In this document: one piece after another, positions 44,364-53,784 of the stretch
Numbering within the stretch: the stretch's first letter is position 1
Layout: each line of letters begins with the position of its first letter
From: Undibacter mobilis
GTDB lineage: Bacteria; Pseudomonadota; Alphaproteobacteria; Rhizobiales; Xanthobacteraceae
Direction: 5' to 3'
DNA: 64,000 bases
NCBI RefSeq assembly: GCF_003367195.1
Contig: NZ_QRGO01000002.1
Location: 186,001 to 250,000, forward strand
Notes under the pieces: generated by a model
Seen by the model: the letters and a program-made list of their open reading frames with translations, nothing else
The model's database searches: none
Told to the model about the DNA's origin: nothing
Program-made: the position numbers and the translations under genes

Positions 44364-45236
44364 ATGGCGAAGGTTGCTTTTCTGGGCCTGGGGGTCATGG
44401 GCTACCCGATGGCGGGGCACCTGAAGAACAAAGGCGGCCACGACGTTACCGTCTATAACCGCACCACCGCCAAGGCCGAGAAATGGGCCGCCCAGTTCGG
44501 CGGCAAGTTCGCCAAGACGCCGGCCGAAGCCGCCAAGGGCCAGGACTTCGTAATGGCTTGCGTCGGCAACGACAACGACCTCCACGACGTCACGCTCGGC
44601 AAGGACGGCGCCTTCCAGGCCATGGGCAAGGGCACGATCTTCGTCGATCACACCACCGCCTCGGCCGAAATCGCACGCGAGCTTTACGCCGCAGCCAGGA
44701 AGACCGGCTTCGACTTCATCGATGCCCCGGTGTCGGGCGGCCAGGCCGGCGCCGAAAATGGCGCACTCACGGTGATGTGCGGTGGCGACGAGGCCATCTT
44801 CAACAAGGCCAAGCCCGTGATCGATGCTTATGCGCGCGCCTGCAATCTGATGGGCGCGCCCGGCTCGGGCCAGCTCGCCAAAATGTGCAACCAGATCTGT
44901 ATCGCCGGTGTCGTTCAGGGACTGGCGGAAGCGCTGCATTTCGCCAAGAAGTCAGACCTCGACATCGAGAAGCTGATCGCCACCATTTCCAAAGGCGCGG
45001 CGCAGTCGTGGCAGATGGAGAACCGCTACAAGACCATGGATGCCGGCAAGTTCGACTTCGGCTTCGCGGTGGACTGGATGCGCAAGGACCTGAGCATCTG
45101 TCTGGCTGAAGCGCGCAAGAACGGCGCGACCCTTCCCGTCACCGCGCTGGTCGATCAGTTCTACGCCGACGTGCAGAAGATGGGTGGCAGCCGCTGGGAT
45201 ACGTCGAGCCTGCTGGCAAGGTTGGAGCGGAAGTAA
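44364..45236 (+). CDS. Beta-hydroxyacid dehydrogenase (3-hydroxyisobutyrate dehydrogenase family)
   Basis: A 290-residue NAD(P)-dependent dehydrogenase. The Rossmann start is AFLGLGVMGYPMAGHL with GLGVMG at 8-13; the substrate-binding element DAPVSGGQAGAENGALTVMCGG is near 122-143; the catalytic Lys is in GQLAKMCNQ. Homologues act on 3-hydroxyisobutyrate, tartronate semialdehyde or glyoxylate. GGGAGGA precedes ATG 44364. Together with mmsA it could complete valine breakdown, but the genes are 34 kb apart and the specificity is unproved. Confidence 0.93.
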   Translation: MAKVAFLGLGVMGYPMAGHLKNKGGHDVTVYNRTTAKAEKWAAQFGGKFAKTPAEAAKGQDFVMACVGNDNDLHDVTLGKDGAFQAMGKGTIFVDHTTASAEIARELYAAARKTGFDFIDAPVSGGQAGAENGALTVMCGGDEAIFNKAKPVIDAYARACNLMGAPGSGQLAKMCNQICIAGVVQGLAEALHFAKKSDLDIEKLIATISKGAAQSWQMENRYKTMDAGKFDFGFAVDWMRKDLSICLAEARKNGATLPVTALVDQFYADVQKMGGSRWDTSSLLARLERK

Positions 45237-45241
45237 TATTT

Positions 45242-45340
45242 CGTCATTCCGGACACCGCGACAGCGGCGATCCGGAATCCAGCCACGCTCTCATACGACT
45301 GGATTCCGGGTTCGCACCTGCGGTGCGCCCCGGAATGACG
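45242..45340. repeat. Nested palindromic repeat (REP/BIME-like)
   Basis: The outer arms CGTCATTCCGG (45242-45252) and CCGGAATGACG (45330-45340) are perfect 11-base inverted repeats. The inner arms CCGGAATCCAG (45272-45282) and CTGGATTCCGG (45299-45309) are also perfect. It lies just after the dehydrogenase gene. The CGTCATTCCGG-CCGGAATCCAG unit is a familiar dispersed repeat in Bradyrhizobiaceae-type genomes. Confidence 0.8.
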
Positions 45341-45404
45341 GAGAGAAGCCAGCCCTGCGCCTGGGGCACTTGCCACCTGGCGCCGCAGCCGTTAGGGCAC
45401 GGCC

Positions 45405-45587
45405 ATGGCCTTCATCTACTCCACCATGGCGTTCGTCGAAATCTTAGCTTTGTTCGCGTCCATCATCGCGATTGCCATTTACATCGTGCGCTCAATCGTC
45501 CGTTCGATCACCGAGCCAAAACTGCCGCCGCCGAAGCCGGAAGACCTGCGCCATCTCAAACGCGCCGGGCAGTCCGGGTTTTATTGA
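45405..45587 (+). CDS. Small membrane protein (60 residues)
   Basis: A 60-residue protein with one hydrophobic helix at about 4-29 (FIYSTMAFVEILALFASIIAIAIYI), followed by a basic turn (VRSIVRSI) and a Pro/Lys-rich soluble tail (EPKLPPPKPEDLRHLKRAG). The positive-inside pattern puts the tail in the cytoplasm. It is preceded by a usable start region but no clear ribosome site. No family recognised; alone between the repeat and the convergent MBL gene. Real gene status is likely from composition and length but not certain. Confidence 0.6.
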   Translation: MAFIYSTMAFVEILALFASIIAIAIYIVRSIVRSITEPKLPPPKPEDLRHLKRAGQSGFY

Positions 45588-45666
45588 AGCCTGTGGCCCG
45601 CATGAACAATTCGAATGCGGAAGCGACGCCTCCGGACGTCGCCGGCGCTCCAGCCGCGCGACAGAA

Positions 45667-46410
45667 CTAAAACGCCATCGTCAAGCCGTCGTCCGCAATC
45701 AGCACGCCGCCCGCCCTCACTTCGTCGAGGCGTGACAGCATGGTCGGGTTCATATGCGTGACCATGGTTTGCCTGGCGCCGAGATCGCCAAGACGCGGCT
45801 GCAGCACTTCCCACGTCAGATGACCGTTGAGTTTGCCTGCAAAGCCGTAGCATTCGCAAATGAACAGATCGGCGCCGCGCGCGATCGGCAACAGCGCATC
45901 GGTCCATTCGGTGTCACCGGAATAAGCGAAAGTCTTCTCGCCGTCGGACAGACGCAACGCCGTCGACGGCGCCCCGGACTGATGGATCACCTCAGCGGTG
46001 ACGATGGAATGGCCGAGCACATCATCAGCGACGCCAACCTCGATTTCCTTGACCAGCCATGGAAACTTCCACTTCGAGCCGGTCGATTTCGGAAAGAACA
46101 CTTCCATCGCCGCCTCAAGCCGCGCCTTGGTACCCGGCGGTCCGGCGATCAGCAGCGGCTTGTCGCGCCGCGCCAGGAACTGCGCATCGAGCAGGAAGAA
46201 CGGCAGGCCGCCGAAGTGATCGCCATGAAGATGTGACAGCACGATGGCGTCAATGGCGTTGCGATCGGCATTCTGCGCGTTCAAAGCCGGCAGCACCGAG
46301 GCGCCGCAATCGATCAGCAGCGTCGCCTTGGCGGTCTTGAGCAAAAAGCAGGTGTTGTAACGGCCGCCGGAGCCGAAGGCGTCACCCGAGCCGATAATGG
46401 TGAGGTGCAT
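45667..46410 (-). CDS. MBL-fold metallo-hydrolase (RNase Z-like subgroup)
   Basis: A 247-residue metallo-beta-lactamase-fold hydrolase. The metal motif is HLHGDH at 60-65; TLLIDCGAS near 30-38 carries the preceding strand; SGDTEW near 167-172 has the bridging aspartate; THMN near 224-227 gives a late histidine. The GSGDAFGSGGRYNTC start is the phosphodiesterase/RNase Z-like subtype. It could be a cyclic nucleotide phosphodiesterase, tRNase-like or other hydrolase. A cloverleaf-like repeat separates it from the GST gene upstream. Confidence 0.9.
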   Translation of the reverse strand: MHLTIIGSGDAFGSGGRYNTCFLLKTAKATLLIDCGASVLPALNAQNADRNAIDAIVLSHLHGDHFGGLPFFLLDAQFLARRDKPLLIAGPPGTKARLEAAMEVFFPKSTGSKWKFPWLVKEIEVGVADDVLGHSIVTAEVIHQSGAPSTALRLSDGEKTFAYSGDTEWTDALLPIARGADLFICECYGFAGKLNGHLTWEVLQPRLGDLGARQTMVTHMNPTMLSRLDEVRAGGVLIADDGLTMAF

Positions 46411-46431
46411 GGTCTGTCTCTCTGCTCTCGC

Positions 46432-46533
46432 CGCCTCGTCCTGAGGAGCATCGCATCAGCGATGCGTCTCGAAGGATGGGGCGGCCTCATCCTTCGAGAC
46501 GCGTTGCTTTGCAACGCTCCTCAGGATGAGGCG
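46432..46533. repeat. Cloverleaf-like palindromic repeat
   Basis: Outer arms 46432-46449 and 46516-46533 match at 17 of 18 positions. Within are three hairpins: GCATCGC/GCGATGC (46448-46454 and 46459-46465), GCGTCTCGAAGGATG/CATCCTTCGAGACGC (46464-46478 and 46488-46502), and GTTGC/GCAAC (46503-46507 and 46511-46515). The unit with CCTTCGAGACGC and CTCAGGATGAGG is a widespread Bradyrhizobiaceae-type intergenic repeat; the complete four-way architecture is seen here. Confidence 0.8.
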
Positions 46534-46552
46534 ATTGGATGCGGTGCTGGCT

Positions 46553-47164
46553 TCAAGCCTTCGCGCTGGGCCGTGCCGACACCGCAGCGTGCCAGCGCTT
46601 CACGTTGACGAGATCCTCCGGCACCACAAGCTTCGGCACCTTCATGAAATCGACAGTGACCTGCGCGGTAATGTCGGCAATTGAATAGCGTTCGCCAGCG
46701 ATGAACTCATGCTCGGCGAGTTGCCGGTCGAGAATGCCGAGAAATTCGAAAACGCGCGGCCGGTTGGCCTCGGCCCAGGCCGGCACCTGCGGCACCTCCA
46801 GCTCCTGCATGGCCGGGTGCAGATGGCGGAACACCTGCGCCACGGTCGCGAACAGGTTGTTCTCGACCCGCCGGCTCCACATTTCGGTGAGGCCGATCTC
46901 CTTTGGCCCTTGCCCGAACAGCGGCGGCTCGGGCCGCAGCGCCTCGAAATACCGGCAGATGGCCAGCGATTCACAGATCACGGTGCCGTCGTCCAGCACC
47001 AGAGCCGGCAGGCGCTGCAGCGGATTGATCGCCGTGAACTCCGGCGTCTTGTGCTGCTTGGCCATGATATCGACCTGCTCGATCGGCAGCTCGATGCCCT
47101 TTTCGGCAAGAAAAATACGGGTTCGGCGCGGATTGGGCGCGCCTTTGGCGTCATAAAGCTTCAT
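46553..47164 (-). CDS. Glutathione S-transferase family protein
   Basis: A 203-residue GST. The N-terminal element is KLYDAKGAPNPRRTRIFLAEKGI; the glutathione-binding element is LPALVLDDGTVICESLAICRYF with its Glu-Ser pair near 66-67; the C-terminal helical domain holds RYSIADITAQVTVDF, the N-capping box region. The start ATG 47164 is chosen over a longer open frame. Probably an organic-hydroperoxide or conjugation enzyme; the substrate is unknown. Sister to the GST at 10.1 kb but of a different subtype. Confidence 0.93.
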   Translation of the reverse strand: MKLYDAKGAPNPRRTRIFLAEKGIELPIEQVDIMAKQHKTPEFTAINPLQRLPALVLDDGTVICESLAICRYFEALRPEPPLFGQGPKEIGLTEMWSRRVENNLFATVAQVFRHLHPAMQELEVPQVPAWAEANRPRVFEFLGILDRQLAEHEFIAGERYSIADITAQVTVDFMKVPKLVVPEDLVNVKRWHAAVSARPSAKA

Positions 47165-47353
47165 GGGAGCGTTTCCGGCTGACAGAACGAGTTTCTTGTG
47201 CGGTGCAAGCCGAACACAGGCCACAACGCCTGTCAAAGCCAAGAGTTAACGCACATTAACCTCCAGGCTTTTTCATCCTTTAAGGCCGGTCTTAAGAATT
47301 TTGGGCCACGGTGCCCAATATCGATTTTGCGTAGTGGTGGCGTCGTTTAGTCC

Positions 47354-48949
<1,596 letters not shown>

Positions 48950-49060
48950 CAATTATTCGCCTGAAGAGCCGGCCGCCGCAGCCAATCCGCGATTGCGTTC
49001 CGGCAAAGCGTCTCTATGTTCCGGGGCAAGTGCGTCGCCGCCCCATGCGAAGAATCCGCG

Positions 49061-49249
49061 ATGATCGAAACCCCTTGCGTCAAGATCTGCACACTCGATG
49101 TCAAGCGCCGGCTGTGCCTGGGCTGCGGCCGCACGATGGACGAAATCGCGGCCTGGGCCGGCATGGTGCCGGCCGAGCGCCGGCGCATCATGAACGAACT
49201 TTCCGAACGCCTTGCCGCTTTCAATGCCTCGCAAAAACTCGCCGGATAA
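49061..49249 (+). CDS. DUF1289 family small cysteine protein
   Basis: A 62-residue protein starting MIETPCVKICTLD. Four cysteines, at C6, C10, C18 and C21 (PCVKIC then CLGCGR), could bind a metal ion or an iron-sulfur cluster. The sequence TMDEIAAWAGMVPAERRRIM is a strong DUF1289 match. The function of the family is unknown. ATG 49061 is preferred to 49016. The downstream protease gene starts 26 bases before its stop, so the two genes overlap and are probably coupled. Confidence 0.85.
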   Translation: MIETPCVKICTLDVKRRLCLGCGRTMDEIAAWAGMVPAERRRIMNELSERLAAFNASQKLAG

Positions 49250-49958
49250 GCGCGCCGTGAGCCGCCGCATCACCTGGATTTTCGTGTTCGGCGTGGCGCT
49301 GTCGCTGGCGGCACTGGTCGCCTCGCAGGACCGGGATCCGATCGCCAGCCTGCTGCGCCACGACATGAGCGCGCTCGGCCTGAAGGCGGCGCTGCTGGTC
49401 TCGGCCGGCGGCCTGCTGCTGGTGACGTTTCGCGAGCGGCTGTCGAAGGCCTTCGAGGCCATGGCATTCTGGCTGGTCGTCGGCCTGCTGCTGATCGTCG
49501 GCTATACTTATCGCTTCGAACTGCGTGACGTCGGCGACCGCGTCGTCGCCGAAGTGATACCCGGCTACGTGGCGCGCCACGGCCAGGACGCCGAAGTGGT
49601 GCGCGGCAGCGATGGCGATTTCTCGCTGACCGCCCATGTCAACGGCGCGCGAGTGCCGATGGTAATCGACACCGGTGCGTCGTCGGTGGTGCTGACACAA
49701 GAAGCGGCCAGAGCCTCGGGCCTGCCGATCGAAGTGCTGAGCTACACCGTCAATGTCGATACCGCGAACGGCCGCACACGCGCGGCGCCGGTGACGCTGG
49801 AGCGCGTCGTCGTCGGCGGACTAATCGAACGTTCAGTGCCGGCGCTGGTGGCGAAAGAAGGCCAGCTCAAACAATCACTGCTCGGCATGAGCTTCCTCAA
49901 CCGGCTCGACAGCTGGGAAGTGCGTGGCAACAAGCTGCGCATGCGCGGCACGCCGTAA
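49224..49958 (+). CDS. Retropepsin-like (TIGR02281) aspartic protease, membrane-anchored
   Basis: A 244-residue protein with three hydrophobic segments (about 18-36, 50-66 and 77-95) at the N-terminus and a single-lobe retropepsin domain (about 125-240) with the catalytic triad VIDTGASSVVL. Such proteins need a dimer for activity. The family is found across alphaproteobacteria; function unknown. It overlaps the DUF1289 gene by 26 bases (ATG 49224), or starts at the GTG at 49257. Confidence 0.9.
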   Translation: MPRKNSPDKRAVSRRITWIFVFGVALSLAALVASQDRDPIASLLRHDMSALGLKAALLVSAGGLLLVTFRERLSKAFEAMAFWLVVGLLLIVGYTYRFELRDVGDRVVAEVIPGYVARHGQDAEVVRGSDGDFSLTAHVNGARVPMVIDTGASSVVLTQEAARASGLPIEVLSYTVNVDTANGRTRAAPVTLERVVVGGLIERSVPALVAKEGQLKQSLLGMSFLNRLDSWEVRGNKLRMRGTP

Positions 49959-49969
49959 TTGCGAGCAAA

Positions 49970-50800
49970 CTAGAAAAGGCTGATCAAAAACCGCGTGCCG
50001 ACCAGCAGCAGGAAGCAGGCAAACGCCACTTCCAGGCTCCGGCGCGACAGTCCGTGAGCGAGCCGCACGCCGTAGGTTGTCATGAAACTGGCGACCGGCG
50101 CCATCAGCACGAAGCCCGGGAGCGACACGAAGCCGAGCGACAACGGCGGCAGTTCGCCCATATGCGGCCAGCCGGCGATGATGTAGCCGATGGTGCCCGC
50201 GATGGTGATGGGTACGCCGAGACCGGCGGACGTCGCCACCGCGCGGTGAATCGGCTGGCCGTAGAGGGTGAGGATCGCCGTCGAGAAACCGCCGCCAGAC
50301 ACGCCGACCAATGACGACAGCGCGCCCATGGCAAAGCCGTAAAACGACAGCACGACGCGGCCGGGCAACTCGGTGCCGATATTCCAGCGGTTGGTGCCGG
50401 CCAGCATCTTCGTGGCCATCAAGGCGCAGAACGTCACGAAGGCGATCTTGAAAACGACGGCGGGCGCGAAAGACGCTGCAGCCGCGCCGATGAGAATGCC
50501 GGCAAGCGCCGCGGGCGTCCACAGCCGCAGCAAGCCCGGGATCACCGCGCCTTTTTTCTGATGCGCCGAATAGGACCGCAAGGTGGTCGGCACGATGATC
50601 GCCAGCGAGGTGCCGACGCAAAGCTGCATACGCAGATCCGCGGGCACATCCATGAAGCGGAATACCTCGTAGAGGATCGGCACGATGACGCCGCCGCCGC
50701 CGACGCCGAACAGGCCGGCGAGAAAACCGGTGACGACACCGCCCGCGAGGATCAGCAGCGCCAGCCAGATCAGTTCATTGATGGGATAGCCGAGGACCAT
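49970..50800 (-). CDS. TauE/SafE-family sulfite exporter-like membrane protein
   Basis: A 276-residue protein with about eight helices. The family start is GGVVTGFLAGLFGVGGGGVIVPIL, repeated as SLVGVSGGGFSTAIL in the second half, the two-fold TauE repeat. It may export sulfite or sulfoacetate, or act as a general anion transporter. ATG 50800 is chosen. It is convergent with the protease gene and 40 bases after dusA on the same strand. Confidence 0.93.
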   Translation of the reverse strand: MVLGYPINELIWLALLILAGGVVTGFLAGLFGVGGGGVIVPILYEVFRFMDVPADLRMQLCVGTSLAIIVPTTLRSYSAHQKKGAVIPGLLRLWTPAALAGILIGAAAASFAPAVVFKIAFVTFCALMATKMLAGTNRWNIGTELPGRVVLSFYGFAMGALSSLVGVSGGGFSTAILTLYGQPIHRAVATSAGLGVPITIAGTIGYIIAGWPHMGELPPLSLGFVSLPGFVLMAPVASFMTTYGVRLAHGLSRRSLEVAFACFLLLVGTRFLISLF

Positions 50801-50840
50801 GAAGATGCCGCAGGGGTGCGGGGCAGGATCGAAAAAAGCG

Positions 50841-51842
50841 TCAGGCGGCGATGTGCGCCATATCCGCGGAAGAGTCCACCAGCAGTGCCAGCGCATCAGC
50901 CATGACCGCCGCGGAGGCGCCCGGCTTCACCGCCTCGACCGAGAGGTGGCGACGGAAGGCGCGCGCACCCGGCACGGCACGGAACAGGCCCAGCACATGA
51001 CGGGTGATGGAATTGAGCCGCACGCCCTTCGCCATCTCCTCTTCGATATAGGGAATGAGCGCCAGCGCCGCCTCCTTGGTCGATGCGACAGGCGCGGCTT
51101 CGCCATAGAACAGCGGATCGACACCGAGGAGCTGCCACGGCTCCTGATAGGCGGCACGGCCGAGCATGACGCCGTCGAGTTTGCCGAGATTGGCGTGCGC
51201 CTGCTCAAGGCTGGCGAGCCCGCCATTGAGCACGATCGGCCAATCGGAATGCGCCTCCTTCAGCCGATGCACGATGGCGTAGTCGAGCGGAGGGACTTCC
51301 CTGTTCTCTTTCGGCGACAGACCTTTCAGCCAGGCCTTGCGGGCGTGGACGATGAGCGCATCGGCCCCCGCATCCTTCACGTGCCGGGCAAAATCAAACA
51401 ACACCTGTTCCGGGTCCTGGTCGTCAACGCCGATGCGGCATTTGACCGTGACCGGCACCTTCACCGCAGCCTTCATCGCCGCGACGCTGTCAGCCACCAG
51501 CTTCGGCTCCAGCATCAGGCAGGCGCCGAAGCGGCCTTCCTGGACCCGATCAGACGGGCAGCCGACATTCAGATTGATCTCGTCGTAACCGAAGCCCTCG
51601 CCGATGCTGGCACTTGTTGCCAGCGCCGCCGGATCGCTGCCGCCAAGCTGCAGCGCGATCGGGTGTTCGGCGGGGTCGAAACCGAGGAGCCGCTGCCGGT
51701 CGCCATGAATGACGGCGCCGGTGGTCACCATCTCGGTATAAAGCAGCGCCCGGCGCGTCATGAGCCGATGGAAGAACCGGCAATGCCGGTCCGTCCAATC
51801 CATCATTGGAGCGATGCAAAATTTTCTATTAATATCAATCAT
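50841..51842 (-). CDS. dusA: tRNA-dihydrouridine(20/20a) synthase
   Basis: A 333-residue flavin enzyme that reduces U20 and U20a in the D-loop of tRNA. CIAPMMDWTDRHCRFFHRL at the start is the FMN-binding signature of DusA; INLNVGCPSDRVQEGRFGACLM holds the catalytic cysteine (GC then FGACLM). The C-terminal helical domain is present and the length is normal. ATG 51842. A dyad GCTCAA-TTA-TTGAGC is at 51860-51874 in the promoter region. Confidence 0.96.
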   Translation of the reverse strand: MIDINRKFCIAPMMDWTDRHCRFFHRLMTRRALLYTEMVTTGAVIHGDRQRLLGFDPAEHPIALQLGGSDPAALATSASIGEGFGYDEINLNVGCPSDRVQEGRFGACLMLEPKLVADSVAAMKAAVKVPVTVKCRIGVDDQDPEQVLFDFARHVKDAGADALIVHARKAWLKGLSPKENREVPPLDYAIVHRLKEAHSDWPIVLNGGLASLEQAHANLGKLDGVMLGRAAYQEPWQLLGVDPLFYGEAAPVASTKEAALALIPYIEEEMAKGVRLNSITRHVLGLFRAVPGARAFRRHLSVEAVKPGASAAVMADALALLVDSSADMAHIAA

Positions 51843-51859
51843 TTAGTGACTTGCTCGAC

Positions 51860-51874
51860 GCTCAATTATTGAGC
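51860..51874. promoter_or_regulatory. 15-base dyad upstream of dusA
   Basis: GCTCAA-TTA-TTGAGC, perfect 6-base arms, centred 25 bases before the dusA ATG. It could be an operator or a terminator-like hairpin; no T run is present. Confidence 0.3.
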
Positions 51875-52358
51875 AGGACCGCATGACAATATGCAGTTGT
51901 AACGACGCCTCTAAAGCCTATACGGGGCAGAGAGTCCTCAAACAAGGCGGGAGATTACCAAGCGCGAGGCGGAAACGCTTTGCTTGCAGCGCCGCTTTCG
52001 CGACCGCGTCTGCGGTACGCCGGCAGTACGACTGAAGTTGGCATGCAAACAGTTGCCGATGTAACTTGGCGCCCGCCAACGCGTCGGCTCCATCATCAAT
52101 TGTTTGAATGCAGAATGCTCCGATATGAAACGGCCCGACATCCGCTATTCACCGCGATCCGCAATCGCATCTTGCAGTAGTGTCCCGCAATCAGTGGCCC
52201 CGCACCTTACCGGGCGGAGCACCGTGACGAATTAAATGGCACACCCATCGGAACGCAACAGTATAGCAGTGTAGCGGCCGCCACAGTTACACCCGGATAT
52301 GCTGGATCCGATGGTTCAGAAGCTATCCGGTGCCCCCACCCAACAGGGCCGGTCAAAG

Positions 52359-52530
52359 ATGAAACTCGCATTGCCCGAGGCGCCCGAGATGGACGCCGCC
52401 GCAAGCTCGGGCCTGCGCCTCAATGCCGCGGAGGAGGCGATGCTGGCCAAGTTGTTCTGCACCGAAGCGACGAGTTGCCGCTGATATAGCGATCCAGATC
52501 AAGCAAGGGCATCAGAAGATCGTTCGACAT
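52359..52530 (+). pseudogene. Possible acyl-CoA dehydrogenase C-terminal relic
   Basis: One frame reads AAEEAMLAKLFCTEAT and stops at 52484; the frame shifted by one base continues RRVAADIAIQIKQGHQ. Together they resemble the acyl-CoA dehydrogenase pattern AAMAKLFATEAA-RVADRAIQIHGGYG. The codon third positions are GC-biased in the first part, as in true genes. The fragment is too short for certainty, and the fit relies on one frameshift. Confidence 0.3.
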
Positions 52531-52648
52531 CGCGAGGTTGAAACGACGAGACCGGCACTTGTCGCCATGAATGCGCACCAGGCTTGCCCTTCATCGAGGG
52601 AAGAGGTGCCGCCACCATTGGCCCGGGGCGCAGACAACATTAACAAGT

Positions 52649-53671
52649 CTACACAGCGCCAACGCGCCGCACTTTGCCTCTTGTCTCCTCCCACACGAGT
52701 TCACCGCGTCTCAGCATATAATTGACATGGGCGTGTGCCTCGCTGAAAGCAAAACTCATCTGGTGCGCGTCGAGATTACGGCTGAATATCACGGGCACCA
52801 ACTCGGCCACCGATCTGGGCAGGACACGACATGCCTCCAGAATAAGGCTACAGCGCTCCGCATGATGTGATGCTATTTCTTCGCAGCGCAGGTGCAGCCC
52901 CCGGAACGGCAATTGATGCCCCGGCAATACAAGAGCATCCGGCTGAACATCTTGGACGATTGCTTTGAGCGAGCGCAAATAGAGACGAAGCGGATCGCCT
53001 TCCGGCTCGACGACCGATACACTGACATTCGGCGTGATCTTGGCGAGCACCTGGTCAGCGGCGAGAAAGATATTGTCTTCGGAGCAGTAAAGCATCGTCT
53101 GTTCCGGGGCATGCCCATTGCCGGAAAGCACCGCAAAGCTTCGACCACCGAGATGCAAAGTGTCACCCGCAACCAAACGCATGAAAGTGAGCGGCAAGGG
53201 CGTGACCATTCGAAGATACTTCTGGCCTTGCGTACTGACGAGGGTCGCCGCCTCGTCCGCCATCCCATGTCTCAGATAGAAATCGCGATAGGGCTTAGCC
53301 TCCAACGCAGCCTGGCTAAGCGATATATTGACGCAGCCGAGGTATGAAGTCTGACTTGTGAGCAGCGGGATGCCGAATTCCTGGCACAGCCACCCGGCAA
53401 GACCGATATGGTCAGGATGGAAGTGGGTTACAATTAACTTGGTCAACCGTTTGCCCGCCAGAGGACCGGCAAGAAGGGCTCGCCATGCCCCGCGTGTTCT
53501 TTCATCGGCGATACCTGTGTCAACAACGGCCCAACCGCCGTCATCCTCGATCAGATAGATATTGACGTGATTCAGTCGAAACGGCAGTGGAATTCGGGCC
53601 CACAGAATCCCAGGCGCAATCGCGACAACTTCGCCGGCGGCAGGAACTTCAGGGAACGGAAATTCCAGCAT
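52649..53671 (-). CDS. MBL-fold metallo-hydrolase of the catabolic cluster
   Basis: A 340-residue metallo-beta-lactamase-fold enzyme. The metal motif is HFHPDH at 83-88, followed by HIGLAGWL; GNGHAPEQ near 186 gives the next histidine, and LPGHQLPF near 247 the last, all as in glyoxalase II-like hydrolases. The C-terminal 90 residues are helical. It may hydrolyse a CoA or glutathione thioester or a lactone. ATG 53671 is used, with AGAGGCGG ahead; a TTG at 53692 gives seven extra residues. It is 113 bases after the deacetylase-fold gene. Confidence 0.88.
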   Translation of the reverse strand: MLEFPFPEVPAAGEVVAIAPGILWARIPLPFRLNHVNIYLIEDDGGWAVVDTGIADERTRGAWRALLAGPLAGKRLTKLIVTHFHPDHIGLAGWLCQEFGIPLLTSQTSYLGCVNISLSQAALEAKPYRDFYLRHGMADEAATLVSTQGQKYLRMVTPLPLTFMRLVAGDTLHLGGRSFAVLSGNGHAPEQTMLYCSEDNIFLAADQVLAKITPNVSVSVVEPEGDPLRLYLRSLKAIVQDVQPDALVLPGHQLPFRGLHLRCEEIASHHAERCSLILEACRVLPRSVAELVPVIFSRNLDAHQMSFAFSEAHAHVNYMLRRGELVWEETRGKVRRVGAV

Positions 53672-53784
53672 TGGCACCGCCTCTTGGTCCAATCAAGGCG
53701 CCCCAGTCAGGCGCGCTAAAAAACGTGCGTGAAACATTATCGTACGCGCGGTCCGAGGGCACCGCACCTCACGATATGGCAATG

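Larger units (their letters stand above)
51843..52648. other. 806-base gene-poor junction region
   Basis: No intact gene. Short frames at 51938-52141 (minus), 51980-52180 (plus) and 52207-52404 (minus) show no family. A dyad lies at 51860-51874. A possible relic of an acyl-CoA dehydrogenase lies at 52359-52530. The region marks the change from housekeeping genes to a catabolic cluster and is the likely left boundary of an acquired segment. Confidence 0.5.

Noticed and set aside
47245..47260. GTTAA-CGCACA-TTAAC near the histidine kinase as a CtrA site
   Set aside because: CtrA sites have TTAA-N7-TTAA; the spacer here is six bases. The TTAA pairs at 35250-35335 have spacers of five, eight and ten, so no site fits.
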